DNA from: Planctomycetota bacterium
GTDB lineage: Bacteria > Planctomycetota > UBA1135 > GCA-002686595
NCBI GenBank assembly: GCA_002686945.1
Contig: NYYZ01000012.1
Location: forward strand, 29,840-93,839
Reading direction: 5' to 3'
DNA: 64,000 bases
Part shown: positions 43,726 through 53,143 of the stretch, piece after piece
How positions within the stretch are numbered: the stretch's first letter is position 1
Layout: each line of letters starts with the position of its first letter
Program-made: the position numbers and the translations under genes
Notes under the pieces: generated by a model
What the model saw: the letters and a program-made list of their open reading frames with translations, nothing else
Told to the model about the DNA's origin: nothing
The model's database searches: none

Positions 43726-45744
43726 TGTTCCGTGCTGGATCGAGCGTGCCGCTTCGAGCAGCACCGCTCCGGGTCCGGTGCTGACCACCGCACCGCTGAA
43801 GGGACTCTCCAGAAGGTCAACCGCAGCAGCCGGTCGGCCGCCGAAGTGATAGTTTCCTGCCAGGAGCAGGCGCGCGTCTTCGTCCAGGAAGTGGTCGCTC
43901 AAGTAGCGCTCGAGTGTTGCCAGTTGCTGGTCGAACTGAATTGGGTCCCCATAGAAGGTGTGCTTGTCCACAACGTGAAGGGCCAGGCCAGGGTCTAGCT
44001 CAAGAGCCACGCGCAATTCCGCGGCGGCCCAACGATAGTCACCTATCGCCATGAGTGCGTCGGAGAGCACAAGGTGCAGGATTCCGATTTTCGGGGCGAA
44101 TTCCACCGCCCGTGAGTAGTGACTGGCCGCATCGCTGAAGCGTCCCGCGCGAAAGGCCTCGTCTCCAAGGGTCAGGTAGTGATGAGCGACCCGATTGAGT
44201 TCCTCTTGCCTGGCCTGGTTTACTTGTCCTGAGGGAGTTCCTGCCGCCGCTTGCACCACTACCTCGCCCTGGGGGATGGCCTCTTGCGCCACAGCTTGCG
44301 GTGCCTGCTCCACATAGATCACTTCTGGCTCGGCCTCGATCACCACCGTGGTCGTTTGCGGGTAGTAGCCGTGGGGGACCATGGGTCCGTACCAGGAGTA
44401 GCTTGAGGGCCACCAGCCCCAGTAGGAGTGTCCGCCACACCACCACCAACTGTGCCACCAAAGAGAGGAGCAGTAGATGGGGCAAGAAAGCCAACCCCAT
44501 GAGTTCCAGCCCCAGGAGGAGTAGCAGCCCCAGAATATGCTGTGGGAGCCATAGCCATAGCCGTCGTGCCAGCCATCGTGGTAGCCATCGCCATATCCGT
44601 CGTCGTACTCGCCGCCAGAGCCTGCTCCCGATCCGGAACTGCCCCTGGTGCTTCCGTCGGAGTCGAGGCCCGGGCGCACCGCGGCCTGGACCCCATTGGG
44701 GTCATCCCCGGCGGAGAGGGTACCGCCTCCAAGGGCGTTGTTCTTGGTGTCAAGAACTGCCTGACGACGACGGTTGTTGGTTACCTCTTGATACTGCTCC
44801 CGCGCCTTGGTGACTCGGGTCAGGCGCTGCTGCAGACGACCCTCTGCCACCCGCTGCTTGCGTTGGATACTGTCCTGACGTGCTTGGGTGGTGCGTGCGT
44901 TCCGGATCTGCTTGCCTTGACGCGCGGCTTGCACACGTTGGACCAGGGTGGAACCGCGGGTAGGCTCGGTGTCTGCTGCTCTGGTCTGGGCCGTACGGTA
45001 ACGGCCTAACAGTGAAGCGCGATCGGAGGAAGGCGTACTGCTGGCTCTTGAGGTTGTGGAGGGTGATTGTCCGCTGAGGCTCCAGCGGCTTCGTACGGAG
45101 GCTGAGGGACCTGAGCCCACCGGTGTGGAGCGTGGGCGCCAGGAGGGTGCACCTGTCGCAGTGGGGCTGGAATTGGAGCCCGAGTAGGATTGCGGGAAGC
45201 GCACTCGGCGCGGCGGAGAGGTCACCGGCTCGCGGGGAGCGGGGGTACTTCTTTCAGGCGTCGAACGGGAACTCGTGGGACGCCAGGTCGAACTGCTGCT
45301 GGACGTGCTGGGGGTGGGAGTTGCGCTGCGCGTGGGAGTTGTGCTCGTGCGGCTCGGGGGCCTATAGGTTGAGCGCGTGGTCGGTTGGGTTGTCACTCGC
45401 GGCGAGGTGCTGCGGCTGGGGCTGTAAGTCGGGCTTGAGCTTCTGGAACTGGAGCTGCTCGAGCGTGAGCTGCTTGTACGGGAAGGTGTGGAGCGAGAAC
45501 TGCTCGATCGGGAGGGTGTGGAGCGGGAACTGCTCGAGCGGGAGGGTGTGGAGCGAGAACTGCTCGACCGGGAGGGTGTAGAGCGGGAACTGCTTTGGCG
45601 AGAGGGGCTGGGGCGCTGGGAGCGGCTTGAACTCTGGGTGCGGCTGCCTTGGGAACTGGTGCGGCTGCGCTGGCCGAAGGCCTCAGCGGAGGGAAGGGCC
45701 AGCAGGAGGATCAAGGTTGTGGTGATCAGGCGGGGGGTACTCAT
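43699..45744 (-). CDS. secreted Ser/Arg-rich low-complexity protein with Trp-rich segment and TPR end
   Basis: 681 residues from the Met at 45744 (signal peptide MSTPRLITTTLILLLALPSAEA); an upstream start at 45822 is in frame. Regions in order: about 25-215 is almost entirely Ser, Arg, Thr and Pro, with a tandem 10-residue unit (SSSRSTPSRS); 215-330 is basic and partly helical; about 370-395 is Gly/Asp/Tyr/His-rich; about 400-460 is dominated by Trp, Gly, Tyr, Ser and Cys; and about 525-681 is a TPR-like helical region (GDEAFRAGRFSDAASHYSRAV). No family is recognised. The extreme composition suggests a wall- or polymer-interacting protein. Confidence 0.7.
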   Translation of the reverse strand: MSTPRLITTTLILLLALPSAEAFGQRSRTSSQGSRTQSSSRSQRPSPSRQSSSRSTPSRSSSSRSTPSRSSSSRSTPSRSSSSRSTPSRTSSSRSSSSSSRSSSPTYSPSRSTSPRVTTQPTTRSTYRPPSRTSTTPTRSATPTPSTSSSSSTWRPTSSRSTPERSTPAPREPVTSPPRRVRFPQSYSGSNSSPTATGAPSWRPRSTPVGSGPSASVRSRWSLSGQSPSTTSRASSTPSSDRASLLGRYRTAQTRAADTEPTRGSTLVQRVQAARQGKQIRNARTTQARQDSIQRKQRVAEGRLQQRLTRVTKAREQYQEVTNNRRRQAVLDTKNNALGGGTLSAGDDPNGVQAAVRPGLDSDGSTRGSSGSGAGSGGEYDDGYGDGYHDGWHDGYGYGSHSIFWGCYSSWGWNSWGWLSCPIYCSSLWWHSWWWCGGHSYWGWWPSSYSWYGPMVPHGYYPQTTTVVIEAEPEVIYVEQAPQAVAQEAIPQGEVVVQAAAGTPSGQVNQARQEELNRVAHHYLTLGDEAFRAGRFSDAASHYSRAVEFAPKIGILHLVLSDALMAIGDYRWAAAELRVALELDPGLALHVVDKHTFYGDPIQFDQQLATLERYLSDHFLDEDARLLLAGNYHFGGRPAAAVDLLESPFSGAVVSTGPGAVLLEAARSIQHGTPVLQGKEN
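45461..45610 (-). repeat. 30-bp tandem repeat within the Ser/Arg-rich gene
   Basis: About five copies of a 30-base unit (each beginning gagcg-gaactgctcg and ending ggagggtgtg on the + strand) run in phase: 45461-45490 (diverged), 45491-45520, 45521-45550, 45551-45580, and 45581-45610 (diverged). The three middle copies differ from each other at only a few positions. Each unit codes for ten residues of the Ser/Arg-rich region, so copy number can change without a frameshift. Confidence 0.85.
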
Positions 45745-45902
45745 GGGAGCTAGGGTGGGGTTCAGGGTTCGGCTCTTTCCCAGCAAGGAAGATGCCAGCC
45801 CCTGAATGCTTCCAGGAGGCACGTGGGGAGGGTCCCTGACCTACCTGGAAGACACAATAGGTGTGTTCTCCATGGGGGACGCAATGCGGGGCAATGAGAG
45901 AG

Positions 45903-47042
45903 TCATGGGGCCACCTCCACACGAATCTCCCGGGTTCCGTCGGGGGCCTCCCAGAGCACGATTCGAGAGGGGGTGCCTCCCTCTCGGGCTTCGGCCACCA
46001 GGGCTCTGAGTTGGGTCGCATTCGGGGGGCCGGTTTGGGGCAGGCGTCGAATCAGGCCCGACCTGGAGGGCGTCACCTTCCAGGAGCCACCCGCTGCAGC
46101 CTGACCCGGCTGGGCAAGCAACAGCACGGCCACCAGGCGTCCTCCTTCGTCGATCACGCGTCCCATACCCGCGAGCAGCTCGCCCCCTTCTTTCCCAAGC
46201 TCACGCCTCGCCTGTTCCCTCCAGCGAGCCGAGGCCATGGGGTCGAGTACTTCATCTTTTACCACTTGCTCCCATTCAAGGCCGGCCGGGGATGCGAACC
46301 GGCGGCTCTTCTGTCCGACACGGGGCGGAGCCTTGGGCCGCTGGTCGTGGGGTATGAAATAGCTGTCGAGGAATCTCAGGTCGCGGTCCACGCGCAGGAT
46401 CTTCTCATGCCAGATCTTCTTGCCATCGACGATCATGTTGAAGGACGCGGGACGGGACTTGCCGTCGACGTCCTTCCATTGCAGATCGGTCAGAGTCTCA
46501 TAGGCGCTGCCGTCAGGGTGGCGTGCCTCCAAGAGGATTGGGTAGCCCTGTTCATTGAGATGTGCTCGCAGGGAACCGAGTTTGCCCAAGGATGCTTCAC
46601 GCTGTTTGCCTTCTCCAGTCCACTCGAATTGGTGAGGCCAGGCCAAGAGTGCCCTGCGAAGCGCGAACATCAAGCGCATGTCTTGGGCCTTGTTGTCTTT
46701 GGCTGCGTAGCTGGTGGCGGTGCCTAAGGGGATCGACCAGAGTCTTGAGCCATAACGGTAGATCAATGTTCGACGGTCTTCTCCTGGATCCTTCGCACGC
46801 AACATCCAGCGACCGCGCTGCGGATAGGCCAGATCCACAGCCAGCGTGTGGGGTCGATCAGGTGCGCTGGTGAAGACCAATTGTGAGCGCATGGACAGGG
46901 TCCAAGCGCCCCGGTGGCGGCGCATGGGGGGGGGATCCGCCGGCAGCTCGACTGTGGGCTCCTGGGGGCCGATATCGAGTGGTTCCGCAACGAGCAAGGC
47001 GCCTGTCCAGATCAGTACGCTGAGTCCCAGGAAGAGTCGCAT
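45903..47042 (-). CDS. hypothetical exported protein
   Basis: 379 residues from the Met at 47042, which gives a signal-like start (MRLFLGLSVLIWTGALLVAEP); the frame extends to 47111 over the end of the upstream gene. The body alternates beta strands (WTLSMRSQLVFTSAPD, GRWMLRAKDPGEDRRTLIYRYGSRLWSI), somewhat like an LolA/LppX-type half barrel, then an Arg-rich helical part, then a second small domain ending in EIRVEVAP. I do not recognise it. It follows the HEAT-repeat lipoprotein gene by 41 bases and probably shares its transcript. Confidence 0.6.
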   Translation of the reverse strand: MRLFLGLSVLIWTGALLVAEPLDIGPQEPTVELPADPPPMRRHRGAWTLSMRSQLVFTSAPDRPHTLAVDLAYPQRGRWMLRAKDPGEDRRTLIYRYGSRLWSIPLGTATSYAAKDNKAQDMRLMFALRRALLAWPHQFEWTGEGKQREASLGKLGSLRAHLNEQGYPILLEARHPDGSAYETLTDLQWKDVDGKSRPASFNMIVDGKKIWHEKILRVDRDLRFLDSYFIPHDQRPKAPPRVGQKSRRFASPAGLEWEQVVKDEVLDPMASARWREQARRELGKEGGELLAGMGRVIDEGGRLVAVLLLAQPGQAAAGGSWKVTPSRSGLIRRLPQTGPPNATQLRALVAEAREGGTPSRIVLWEAPDGTREIRVEVAP

Positions 47043-47083
47043 TAGGACCCAGGATAGGCGATTGGGACGGCCTTCGGGCGGTG

Positions 47084-48031
47084 TCAGCTCTGGGGCAGGC
47101 GATTGGCCCACTTGATCCAGGCTTCGTCCTCATCGCCGTAGTTGCTCTTGGACAGCAGTTGTAGATCTCGCAGCAGGCTGATGCGCCGGGGGCCTTCTTT
47201 GTTTTCCAGCAGGGCCGCTGTCAAGATGCGCGCGGCACGGCCTTTTGAATGGGGATCGGACAGGCCCAGCTTGGTGATCGCGCGGCTTGCGGCGCGGAGC
47301 ACCAACAGCCGTTCGCTGTGCAGCATCAGGCCCATGTCACCCAGGGATTGGTTGTCCCCAAGGCGAGCCAGGATCAGGACGCAGTGCACTTGTACGGATG
47401 GTTCCGTGTCAAACAATCCGTGGCGAGCAGCTTCAAGGGCGAGGGTTCCGTCTGCTCCAGCCTTGATCAATTCGGAAACAGCCCACGAGGCACTGCTTCG
47501 TTCGTTTGCCTCTTGTGCATCCAGCATGGCGATCAGTCCGCCCAGAGGTGTGTCTGACATGCGCAGGAGTCCCAACGCGAAAGCCGCGTTGGCGCGTACG
47601 GTGGACTGGCTGTCTTCCAACGCGGCCAGTAATGGAGCCACGGCTCGGTTGGAGCGGCTGAAACCAAGGGCCATGGCCGAAACCTGTCGATTGCGGGTTG
47701 GACCGGTTTCCAGCTCTTCCAGGAAGAGACGCAAGTCCTTGGCCGCGCGGTGGGAGATCTTCTCATCCAGTACCCGGAATCTCTGCTGATCTGCGCCCTT
47801 GCGAGCTCCCAGGAGAAGGTTGTTCCAGGCGGTGACCATGCCGTCCATCTCGGACAGGAGGTAGCCTTTGCTCTTGATCCGGTTCTCGTTAGGGTTGCTG
47901 ATCTTCCAAGCTTCCACATTCTCCCACTTGTCCGTGGGAATCACGGGTTCGGTATCAGGGGAGGCGCCTTTCTTGCCAGTTGAGGCACAAGCGACGGTCA
48001 GAAGCAGGCAGAGGTAGGGAAGGGGGCGCAT
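47084..48031 (-). CDS. HEAT-repeat lipoprotein
   Basis: 315 residues from the Met at 48031; lipobox TVAC follows a short hydrophobic stretch (MRPLPYLCLLLTVACAS). Residues 110-280 are four to five HEAT-like helical pairs, for example RQVSAMALGFSRSNRAVAPL, then VRANAAFALGLLRMSDTPLG and SVQVHCVLILARLGDNQSLG. Such repeats mediate protein contacts. First gene of a two-gene minus-strand unit; divergent from the amino-acid dehydrogenase gene. Confidence 0.75.
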   Translation of the reverse strand: MRPLPYLCLLLTVACASTGKKGASPDTEPVIPTDKWENVEAWKISNPNENRIKSKGYLLSEMDGMVTAWNNLLLGARKGADQQRFRVLDEKISHRAAKDLRLFLEELETGPTRNRQVSAMALGFSRSNRAVAPLLAALEDSQSTVRANAAFALGLLRMSDTPLGGLIAMLDAQEANERSSASWAVSELIKAGADGTLALEAARHGLFDTEPSVQVHCVLILARLGDNQSLGDMGLMLHSERLLVLRAASRAITKLGLSDPHSKGRAARILTAALLENKEGPRRISLLRDLQLLSKSNYGDEDEAWIKWANRLPQS

Positions 48032-48159
48032 GTGGGGGTCGAGACGATTGGTGAGCCGGGATCTTTCCCTGGATCTCATTGAATGTCAGCCTACCTCTTC
48101 GGTCGGCCTGCTGGGGTGCCTCATGGTGCTTGGGGACCTGGAGAGCTATCTTGAGGCCG

Positions 48160-49191
48160 ATGCCATTGCAACTATTTGACGCCATGGCCCGCGAGGGCTT
48201 TGAAGAACTCCTCGCCCTGCACGACGCGAAATCGGGGATGCGGGCACTGCTTGCAATTCACGACAGCTCTCGGGGCCCCGCCTTTGGGGGTATCCGTCGT
48301 TGGTCCTATGCGGTGAATTCCACAGCCTTGATGGACGCCCTGCGTCTGGCGCGGGCAATGACCCGCAAGTGTGTGTTGCTCGATTTGCCATGCGGGGGTG
48401 GCAAGGTGGTCTTGCTTGATCAGGAGGGAATGGATTTGAAGCAGGCTTACGGAGCAATAGGGCGGGCGGTGGAGCGCCTCAATGGACGTTACTACACGGG
48501 GCCCGATGTGAATACCGGGCCGCAGGAACTTGGCTGGGTGAGCGCCGAGACCGCCTACTGCACTGATCCCGGTTCGGCGGGACCTGGCGAGTTGGCAAGT
48601 TGCACTGCCGAGGGGGTTTTTCAAGGCATGGAGGCGGCTCTGATCAATCTGGACGGAGAATTGGACTGGCACCGTCGCAGGGTATTGATCCAAGGCCTGG
48701 GTGCCGTGGGGCAGGGCCTTGCCCAGCGCTTGTTGGAACGCGGCGCCAAGGTGCTGGCTACTGAAATCGATCCTGAACGGGTGCACAGCGTGCGCGCCGA
48801 TCTTGACGTGGAAATGGTCGAACCCGGGGCCGAGATGGAAGTGCCCTGTGATGTTTTTGCTCCCTGTGCAATGGGCGGGATCCTGCACGACTTATCTGTG
48901 GAGCGATTGCAATGCAAGGTGGTGGCGGGCGGTGCCAACAACCCTCTTTCGCGTAAGGAGCATGGAGAGCGATTGCACGAACGGGGCATCCTCTTTGTGC
49001 CGGACTTTGTAATCAACGCTGGCGCCTTGGTGCGCGGTTCAGTCTTTCACCTCGAGGGCCGACGCGAGCCAGTAGAGGAGGTGGGAGCTCGTGTGCGCCG
49101 TAGCGTGGAGCGCGTTCTGGGAGTGGCAGTGGAGAGTGACACCTCGCCCATGGCCGCAGCTCTGCGGTTGGCTGACGGCGGGGAATCCTAG
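48160..49191 (+). CDS. leucine/phenylalanine/valine dehydrogenase-like protein
   Basis: 343 residues from the ATG at 48160 (frame open from 48079). Family blocks: GPAFGGIRRWSY, the catalytic Lys in LPCGGGKVVLL, a second active-site block around YYTGPDVNTGPQELGW, the NAD-binding VLIQGLGAVGQGLA, and VVAGGANNPL plus FVPDFVINAGAL. These enzymes reversibly deaminate branched-chain or aromatic amino acids with NAD+. The length and gap pattern fit leucine dehydrogenase best, but side-chain preference cannot be fixed. Divergent from the HEAT lipoprotein; its stop is 2 bases from the convergent ygfZ end. Confidence 0.88.
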   Translation: MPLQLFDAMAREGFEELLALHDAKSGMRALLAIHDSSRGPAFGGIRRWSYAVNSTALMDALRLARAMTRKCVLLDLPCGGGKVVLLDQEGMDLKQAYGAIGRAVERLNGRYYTGPDVNTGPQELGWVSAETAYCTDPGSAGPGELASCTAEGVFQGMEAALINLDGELDWHRRRVLIQGLGAVGQGLAQRLLERGAKVLATEIDPERVHSVRADLDVEMVEPGAEMEVPCDVFAPCAMGGILHDLSVERLQCKVVAGGANNPLSRKEHGERLHERGILFVPDFVINAGALVRGSVFHLEGRREPVEEVGARVRRSVERVLGVAVESDTSPMAAALRLADGGES

Positions 49192-49193
49192 GG

Positions 49194-50279
49194 CTAAGGG
49201 GCGTTCCAGGCCCCGGCAATCTGTCGTAGGGGCTTGCCCTTGAGCAGGGTGGCGGTAGCTCCCGTATCTCCCACCTGGAACTGGGTGCCAGGCTCCTGAT
49301 GGCGCTTCTTGATGTAGCCCAATGCCACCGCCTGATCGAGGTGAAAGGAGTAGGCCCAGGTAGTGATCAGGCCCAGGTCGCGAGTCTCTCCATCCACATC
49401 GCGGGTCAGTCGCGCACCCAGGGGCAGGGGATCATCCATGTCGAGGGCCAGGCAGAAGAGTTGCTTGTTGAGGCCTCCATAGGTGTTGATCTTGGCAACA
49501 ACTTCCTGGCCGATGTAGCAACCCTTTTCGAGATTGAACTCGTTGTCCAGGCGCGCTTCGGAGGGATAGATTTCATCGCTGATGTCCAAGCCCCAGCGGG
49601 GGCGCAACGCTTCTACTCGGAGCGAGTCCTCGGCCACCCGGCCGAGGGGTGTTGCGCCTGCGGTTTGCAGGGCTTGCCAGAGGGCGAGGCAACCTTGTTC
49701 CCCCGCATCCAGGCGCAGACCCCGGTCACCTGCCACCTCTGCGGAACTGATGCGTAGAGGTAAACCCTGCCAGTCACGGATATCCATGTTGCTTGTCAGG
49801 GGTCCTACTGTTGCTTCGGCGATCTCCTTCGCCCTCGGGCCACCCAGAAAAAGAGCTGCGCACTCTGCGCCCACATCCTGCAACTCAACATCTTCTCCGA
49901 AGAGATACATGTCCAGGCTAGTGAGCAGAGATTCGGTCACACCCACTGGAGTCTCAAGGCGGTAACCATCCGGTTCGCGAAAGAGGTCGAAACGGGCCTG
50001 GATCTTGCCCTTGGGAGTCAGCAGCAGATTTGGATTACCTTCTCGGATCTGCAGCGGCAACACCTCATTGGCCAGCAGGCGATGCAAGAAAGCCGGGGCG
50101 TCCGGCCCTCGGACCACAATTGCGCCGCTTGTGCTGGCGTCAATCAAGGAGCAGGATTGCGTCCCGGCGGCATATTCTTCGGGAACGGCCCCAAAGGTCA
50201 GAACCTGAGCATCGGCATGCGTCCCCGTGACACGCGCCCCTTGGGCACGGTGGTGGTCGAGGAGGGGGGACTGTTGCAT
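49194..50279 (-). CDS. ygfZ: folate-binding YgfZ/GcvT-type protein
   Basis: 361 residues from the Met at 50279 (MQQSPLLDHH); the frame reads on to 50678 without support. The diagnostic YgfZ motif K-G-C-Y-I-G-Q-E is intact, preceded by the IYPSEARLDNEFNLE block, and the N-terminal part resembles the GcvT tetrahydrofolate-binding domain (LIDASTSGAIVVRGPDAPAFLH). YgfZ-type proteins use folate to support assembly or repair of certain Fe-S clusters. Longer than E. coli YgfZ, nearer GcvT in length, but the KGCYxGQE motif separates it from GcvT. Confidence 0.9.
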   Translation of the reverse strand: MQQSPLLDHHRAQGARVTGTHADAQVLTFGAVPEEYAAGTQSCSLIDASTSGAIVVRGPDAPAFLHRLLANEVLPLQIREGNPNLLLTPKGKIQARFDLFREPDGYRLETPVGVTESLLTSLDMYLFGEDVELQDVGAECAALFLGGPRAKEIAEATVGPLTSNMDIRDWQGLPLRISSAEVAGDRGLRLDAGEQGCLALWQALQTAGATPLGRVAEDSLRVEALRPRWGLDISDEIYPSEARLDNEFNLEKGCYIGQEVVAKINTYGGLNKQLFCLALDMDDPLPLGARLTRDVDGETRDLGLITTWAYSFHLDQAVALGYIKKRHQEPGTQFQVGDTGATATLLKGKPLRQIAGAWNAP

Positions 50280-50438
50280 GGGAATTGGGGAGGCCTGGGG
50301 AGAAAGTCCGTGCGGAGAGCCTTCTGGGTCACGGGCTCTTGGCTTGGGACGGGTGGAGGGGCTGATGATAGTGCTTTGTGGACCGGATTCGCCGTGGCGG
50401 ATTGTCGCATGAGCCCTGGCAGTCCTGCCATGGGACTC

Positions 50439-50465
50439 TTGACACCACGACCCCAGGCTTAGGAT
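50439..50465 (+). promoter_or_regulatory. possible promoter of the cytochrome oxidase operon
   Basis: A perfect TTGACA (50439-50444) is followed after 15 bases by TAGGAT (50460-50465). The spacer is short and the second hexamer has two mismatches. It is in the 275-base divergent gap between ygfZ and the cytochrome c gene, 90 bases before the latter's start. The rest of that gap shows no gene. Confidence 0.25.
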
Positions 50466-50554
50466 CCTGCATCTTGCTACGAGCCGGTACAGGTTCGAAA
50501 GATCCCATTCCATTCCCGATTCTTGGGTCTGGAAAACCCGAATCCCCAACCCCC

Positions 50555-52249
50555 ATGGCAACTCAACGATTGATGTGTCTGCGCCCCTTGGCCCAGTGCA
50601 ATCCTCTCGTCCTATCGGGCATGCTTGTGGGCGTTTTCGCTTCCTGCGACTACGACCCCGGACACGTGGACCCGGCATTTAGCCTCTCCGAGAGCACGAT
50701 GACCTCTCTGGACGAAGTGGGCCTTGCTAGTTCAAGCCCCCAGGTCAGCGGCGCCCTGACTACCCTTTTTGGTACGCCCCAGGATCCTCATTTCTTGATC
50801 ACCACCGAGATGCTCGATGGAGATGAGAACCCGAACCTCTCTGGGGATTATGAAATCTCCGAAGAGCAGTGGGAGGTTATTGTGACGGACAACCGGTCCC
50901 GGCGCTTTCTGCGGCAATTGGACCTGATCAAGGCCGGTAGATTCGCGGCAGTGCCAGAGCCTCTCTATGCGGAGGACCTGTGGGCTATCTGGACCAGCGA
51001 CTTCGCACCCCTGCACACTGGCGAGCCGGCAGAAGTCGGTGGCACTGCAGTCAAGGTCGATCCCGCCTCGGCTTTTGATGATGAGGACCTTTGGGTTCCG
51101 GGCCTGCCTGAAGACGGAGCCACCTGGGCTGAAGCGGCCGAGTTGCTCTTCACCAACTGGTACCCCTCCTTGCGCGAGTCCGCTGAGATGTACCGCGTCC
51201 AGTGCTTGCACTGTCACGGCGTGGAAGGCGGTGGCGACGGCCCCACTGCAGAATTTCTTGAGCCGCGTCCCAGGGACTATCGTCTGGGTAAGTTCAAGTG
51301 GATCGCAGTAGATAACGGCAAGCGGCCGCGGCGTCAGGACCTGGTCGACATTCTGATGCATGGCTCCTACACAACCGCCATGCCTTCTTTTGCCCGCTTC
51401 AGCTCGGGTCAGCTGCATGGCCTGGTGGACTATGTGCGTCTTTTGGCCATGCGCGGTGAGACCGAGGCGCGGCTCGTGTTGGAGATGGCAGATTCGGATT
51501 CCGGTGATTTGCCACTGGGCACGATTGAAAGTAACTACACCGATGTCTGGACCAACTGGCGCGACGCGGATGAGAACTATGTGGCTGCCGATGTGACTGT
51601 GCCACGCTGGGACCAGATGAGCGTGGCTGAACAGATGACCCGCGGTGAGCATGGACGCGAGTTGTTCATGGGCATCCTGGCCAACTGCTTCTCCTGCCAC
51701 GGGGCGGACGGGCGCGGTGCGGACGCGCCGAACCTTCCGATTTCCCTGGCCGAGGTTGTGGATGCGGACGAGCATGAGATCGATCCCGAATACGAGGCTC
51801 GCGGGGGCTATCGTTGGGTTGAGAAAGTGGATGCGGCTGGTCGCACCATGAAGGATGAGGATGGACACGCCCTGCGAGATCTATATCGCATCAAGCCGGA
51901 CGATTGGGGTAACCCCTCCGTGCCGCGAAACTTCACGCGCAGCATTTTCCGTGGTGGGTCACGACCAATCGATCTTTATCGCCGGATCAAGTACGGAATC
52001 ACTGGCACCATCATGCCGGCTGCTGAGGTCTCGATCAGCGATGCCGACATCTGGGACTTGGTGATCTATGTCCGAATACTGGCAAACTCCCACGACCTGG
52101 CGCGGGTTCGCGAACACAAGCAGGCTGCTCTTGCTGATCGCCATGCCGCCGAGCACGAGCATTCTGATTCGGATGACTCCAGTAACGCCAACTCTGGTGA
52201 TGGCGGCCAAGACACCGACAACAACCACAACGAGGCCTCCGATCACTAG
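50555..52249 (+). CDS. diheme cytochrome c lipoprotein of the oxidase operon
   Basis: 564 residues from the ATG at 50555, which opens a lipoprotein signal with possible lipobox FASC (VLSGMLVGVFASCDYDP). Two CxxCH heme sites are present, CLHCH near residue 218 and CFSCH near residue 379, each in a cytochrome c fold with a later Met (MPSFARF and IMPAAEV). The C-terminal 40 residues are His/Asp/Asn-rich. It comes first in a run with coxB, coxA, ctaA, ctaB, coxC and ctaF, 11 bases before coxB, so it likely passes electrons to the CuA site. Acts outside the cytoplasmic membrane. Confidence 0.9.
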   Translation: MATQRLMCLRPLAQCNPLVLSGMLVGVFASCDYDPGHVDPAFSLSESTMTSLDEVGLASSSPQVSGALTTLFGTPQDPHFLITTEMLDGDENPNLSGDYEISEEQWEVIVTDNRSRRFLRQLDLIKAGRFAAVPEPLYAEDLWAIWTSDFAPLHTGEPAEVGGTAVKVDPASAFDDEDLWVPGLPEDGATWAEAAELLFTNWYPSLRESAEMYRVQCLHCHGVEGGGDGPTAEFLEPRPRDYRLGKFKWIAVDNGKRPRRQDLVDILMHGSYTTAMPSFARFSSGQLHGLVDYVRLLAMRGETEARLVLEMADSDSGDLPLGTIESNYTDVWTNWRDADENYVAADVTVPRWDQMSVAEQMTRGEHGRELFMGILANCFSCHGADGRGADAPNLPISLAEVVDADEHEIDPEYEARGGYRWVEKVDAAGRTMKDEDGHALRDLYRIKPDDWGNPSVPRNFTRSIFRGGSRPIDLYRRIKYGITGTIMPAAEVSISDADIWDLVIYVRILANSHDLARVREHKQAALADRHAAEHEHSDSDDSSNANSGDGGQDTDNNHNEASDH

Positions 52250-52260
52250 GAGGATCCACC

Positions 52261-53118
52261 ATGATCATGCGAATCACTACAACCCTGTTGATGCTTGCTC
52301 TCCTCATTCTGGGGATTGTCTCCTGGGTGGACTATGAATACTGGCTGATGGCTCCATCACCATCTCACTACACCTGGTGGTGGCCGGAGGAGATGAGCAC
52401 TCTTGGACAGCGCTCGGACAATCTGTTCTGGCTGATTCTGGTGATGGTCACGGTGATGTTTGCGATCACCATGGGCGCTCTAATCCTGTCTATTTGGAAG
52501 TTTTCGGCCAAGCGCGAAGACAAGGCGGTCTTCACCCACGGCTCTCACAAGCTCGAGTTGCTCTGGACGGCCATCCCCGCAGCCCTGCTGTTGGTGATCG
52601 CCTTCAGTCAGATGAGCACATTTGCTGCCATGCAGTTCGACAGCTCCATGCAGGATGAGGACGGGCATGATCTGCCGGTGCTTTGCGAGATCTGGGGCAG
52701 TCAGTTCGATTGGCGCTTCCGCTACCCGGGTAAGGATGGCCGCTTTGGCACCAACGATGACTTCGAGAGCGTCTACGAGTTGGTCATGCCCCTGCGTGAC
52801 ACGGAAAAGGACCACGACAAGAAAAAGGTCATCTTTCTGTTGCGCTCACGGGATGTGCTGCATTCGTTCTTTGTGCCACATCTGCGCTTCAAGCGCGACG
52901 CCGTGCCGGGCATGACCCAGCGCATCTGGATGGCGGTTGACGACAAGCAGCTGGCCGAGATCATGGGCGGGCGCGAAGACAAGACCTTCGACATCATCTG
53001 CGCCGAGCTGTGCGGATGGGGTCATTACAAGATGAGCGGCAGGGTGCGTGTGCTCCCTGACGCGGAATACGAGGCGTGGGTGGATGAAATGACTGCCCTT
53101 CAATTCGGAAACTCTTGA
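52261..53118 (+). CDS. coxB: cytochrome c oxidase subunit II
   Basis: 285 residues with a good ribosome site (GGAGG) just before the ATG. Two membrane spans (about 5-24 and 58-80, plus a hydrophobic stretch at 100-118) precede the cupredoxin domain. The CuA motif is intact: C-A-E-L-C-G-W-G-H-Y-K-M, with the other His at VLHSFFVPHLRF. The aromatic electron-entry stretch WGSQFDWRFRYPG is present. There is no cytochrome c domain fused at the end; that function is on the separate lipoprotein gene before it. Confidence 0.97.
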   Translation: MIMRITTTLLMLALLILGIVSWVDYEYWLMAPSPSHYTWWWPEEMSTLGQRSDNLFWLILVMVTVMFAITMGALILSIWKFSAKREDKAVFTHGSHKLELLWTAIPAALLLVIAFSQMSTFAAMQFDSSMQDEDGHDLPVLCEIWGSQFDWRFRYPGKDGRFGTNDDFESVYELVMPLRDTEKDHDKKKVIFLLRSRDVLHSFFVPHLRFKRDAVPGMTQRIWMAVDDKQLAEIMGGREDKTFDIICAELCGWGHYKMSGRVRVLPDAEYEAWVDEMTALQFGNS

Positions 53119-53143
53119 AAACGAACTGAACCCGAACCGAATC

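Noticed and set aside
46262-46310. T-arm-like sequence (ggttcgcatcccc on the minus strand), at first glance a tRNA
   Set aside because: No acceptor stem, D-arm or anticodon arm can be built around it, and it lies inside an open coding frame.
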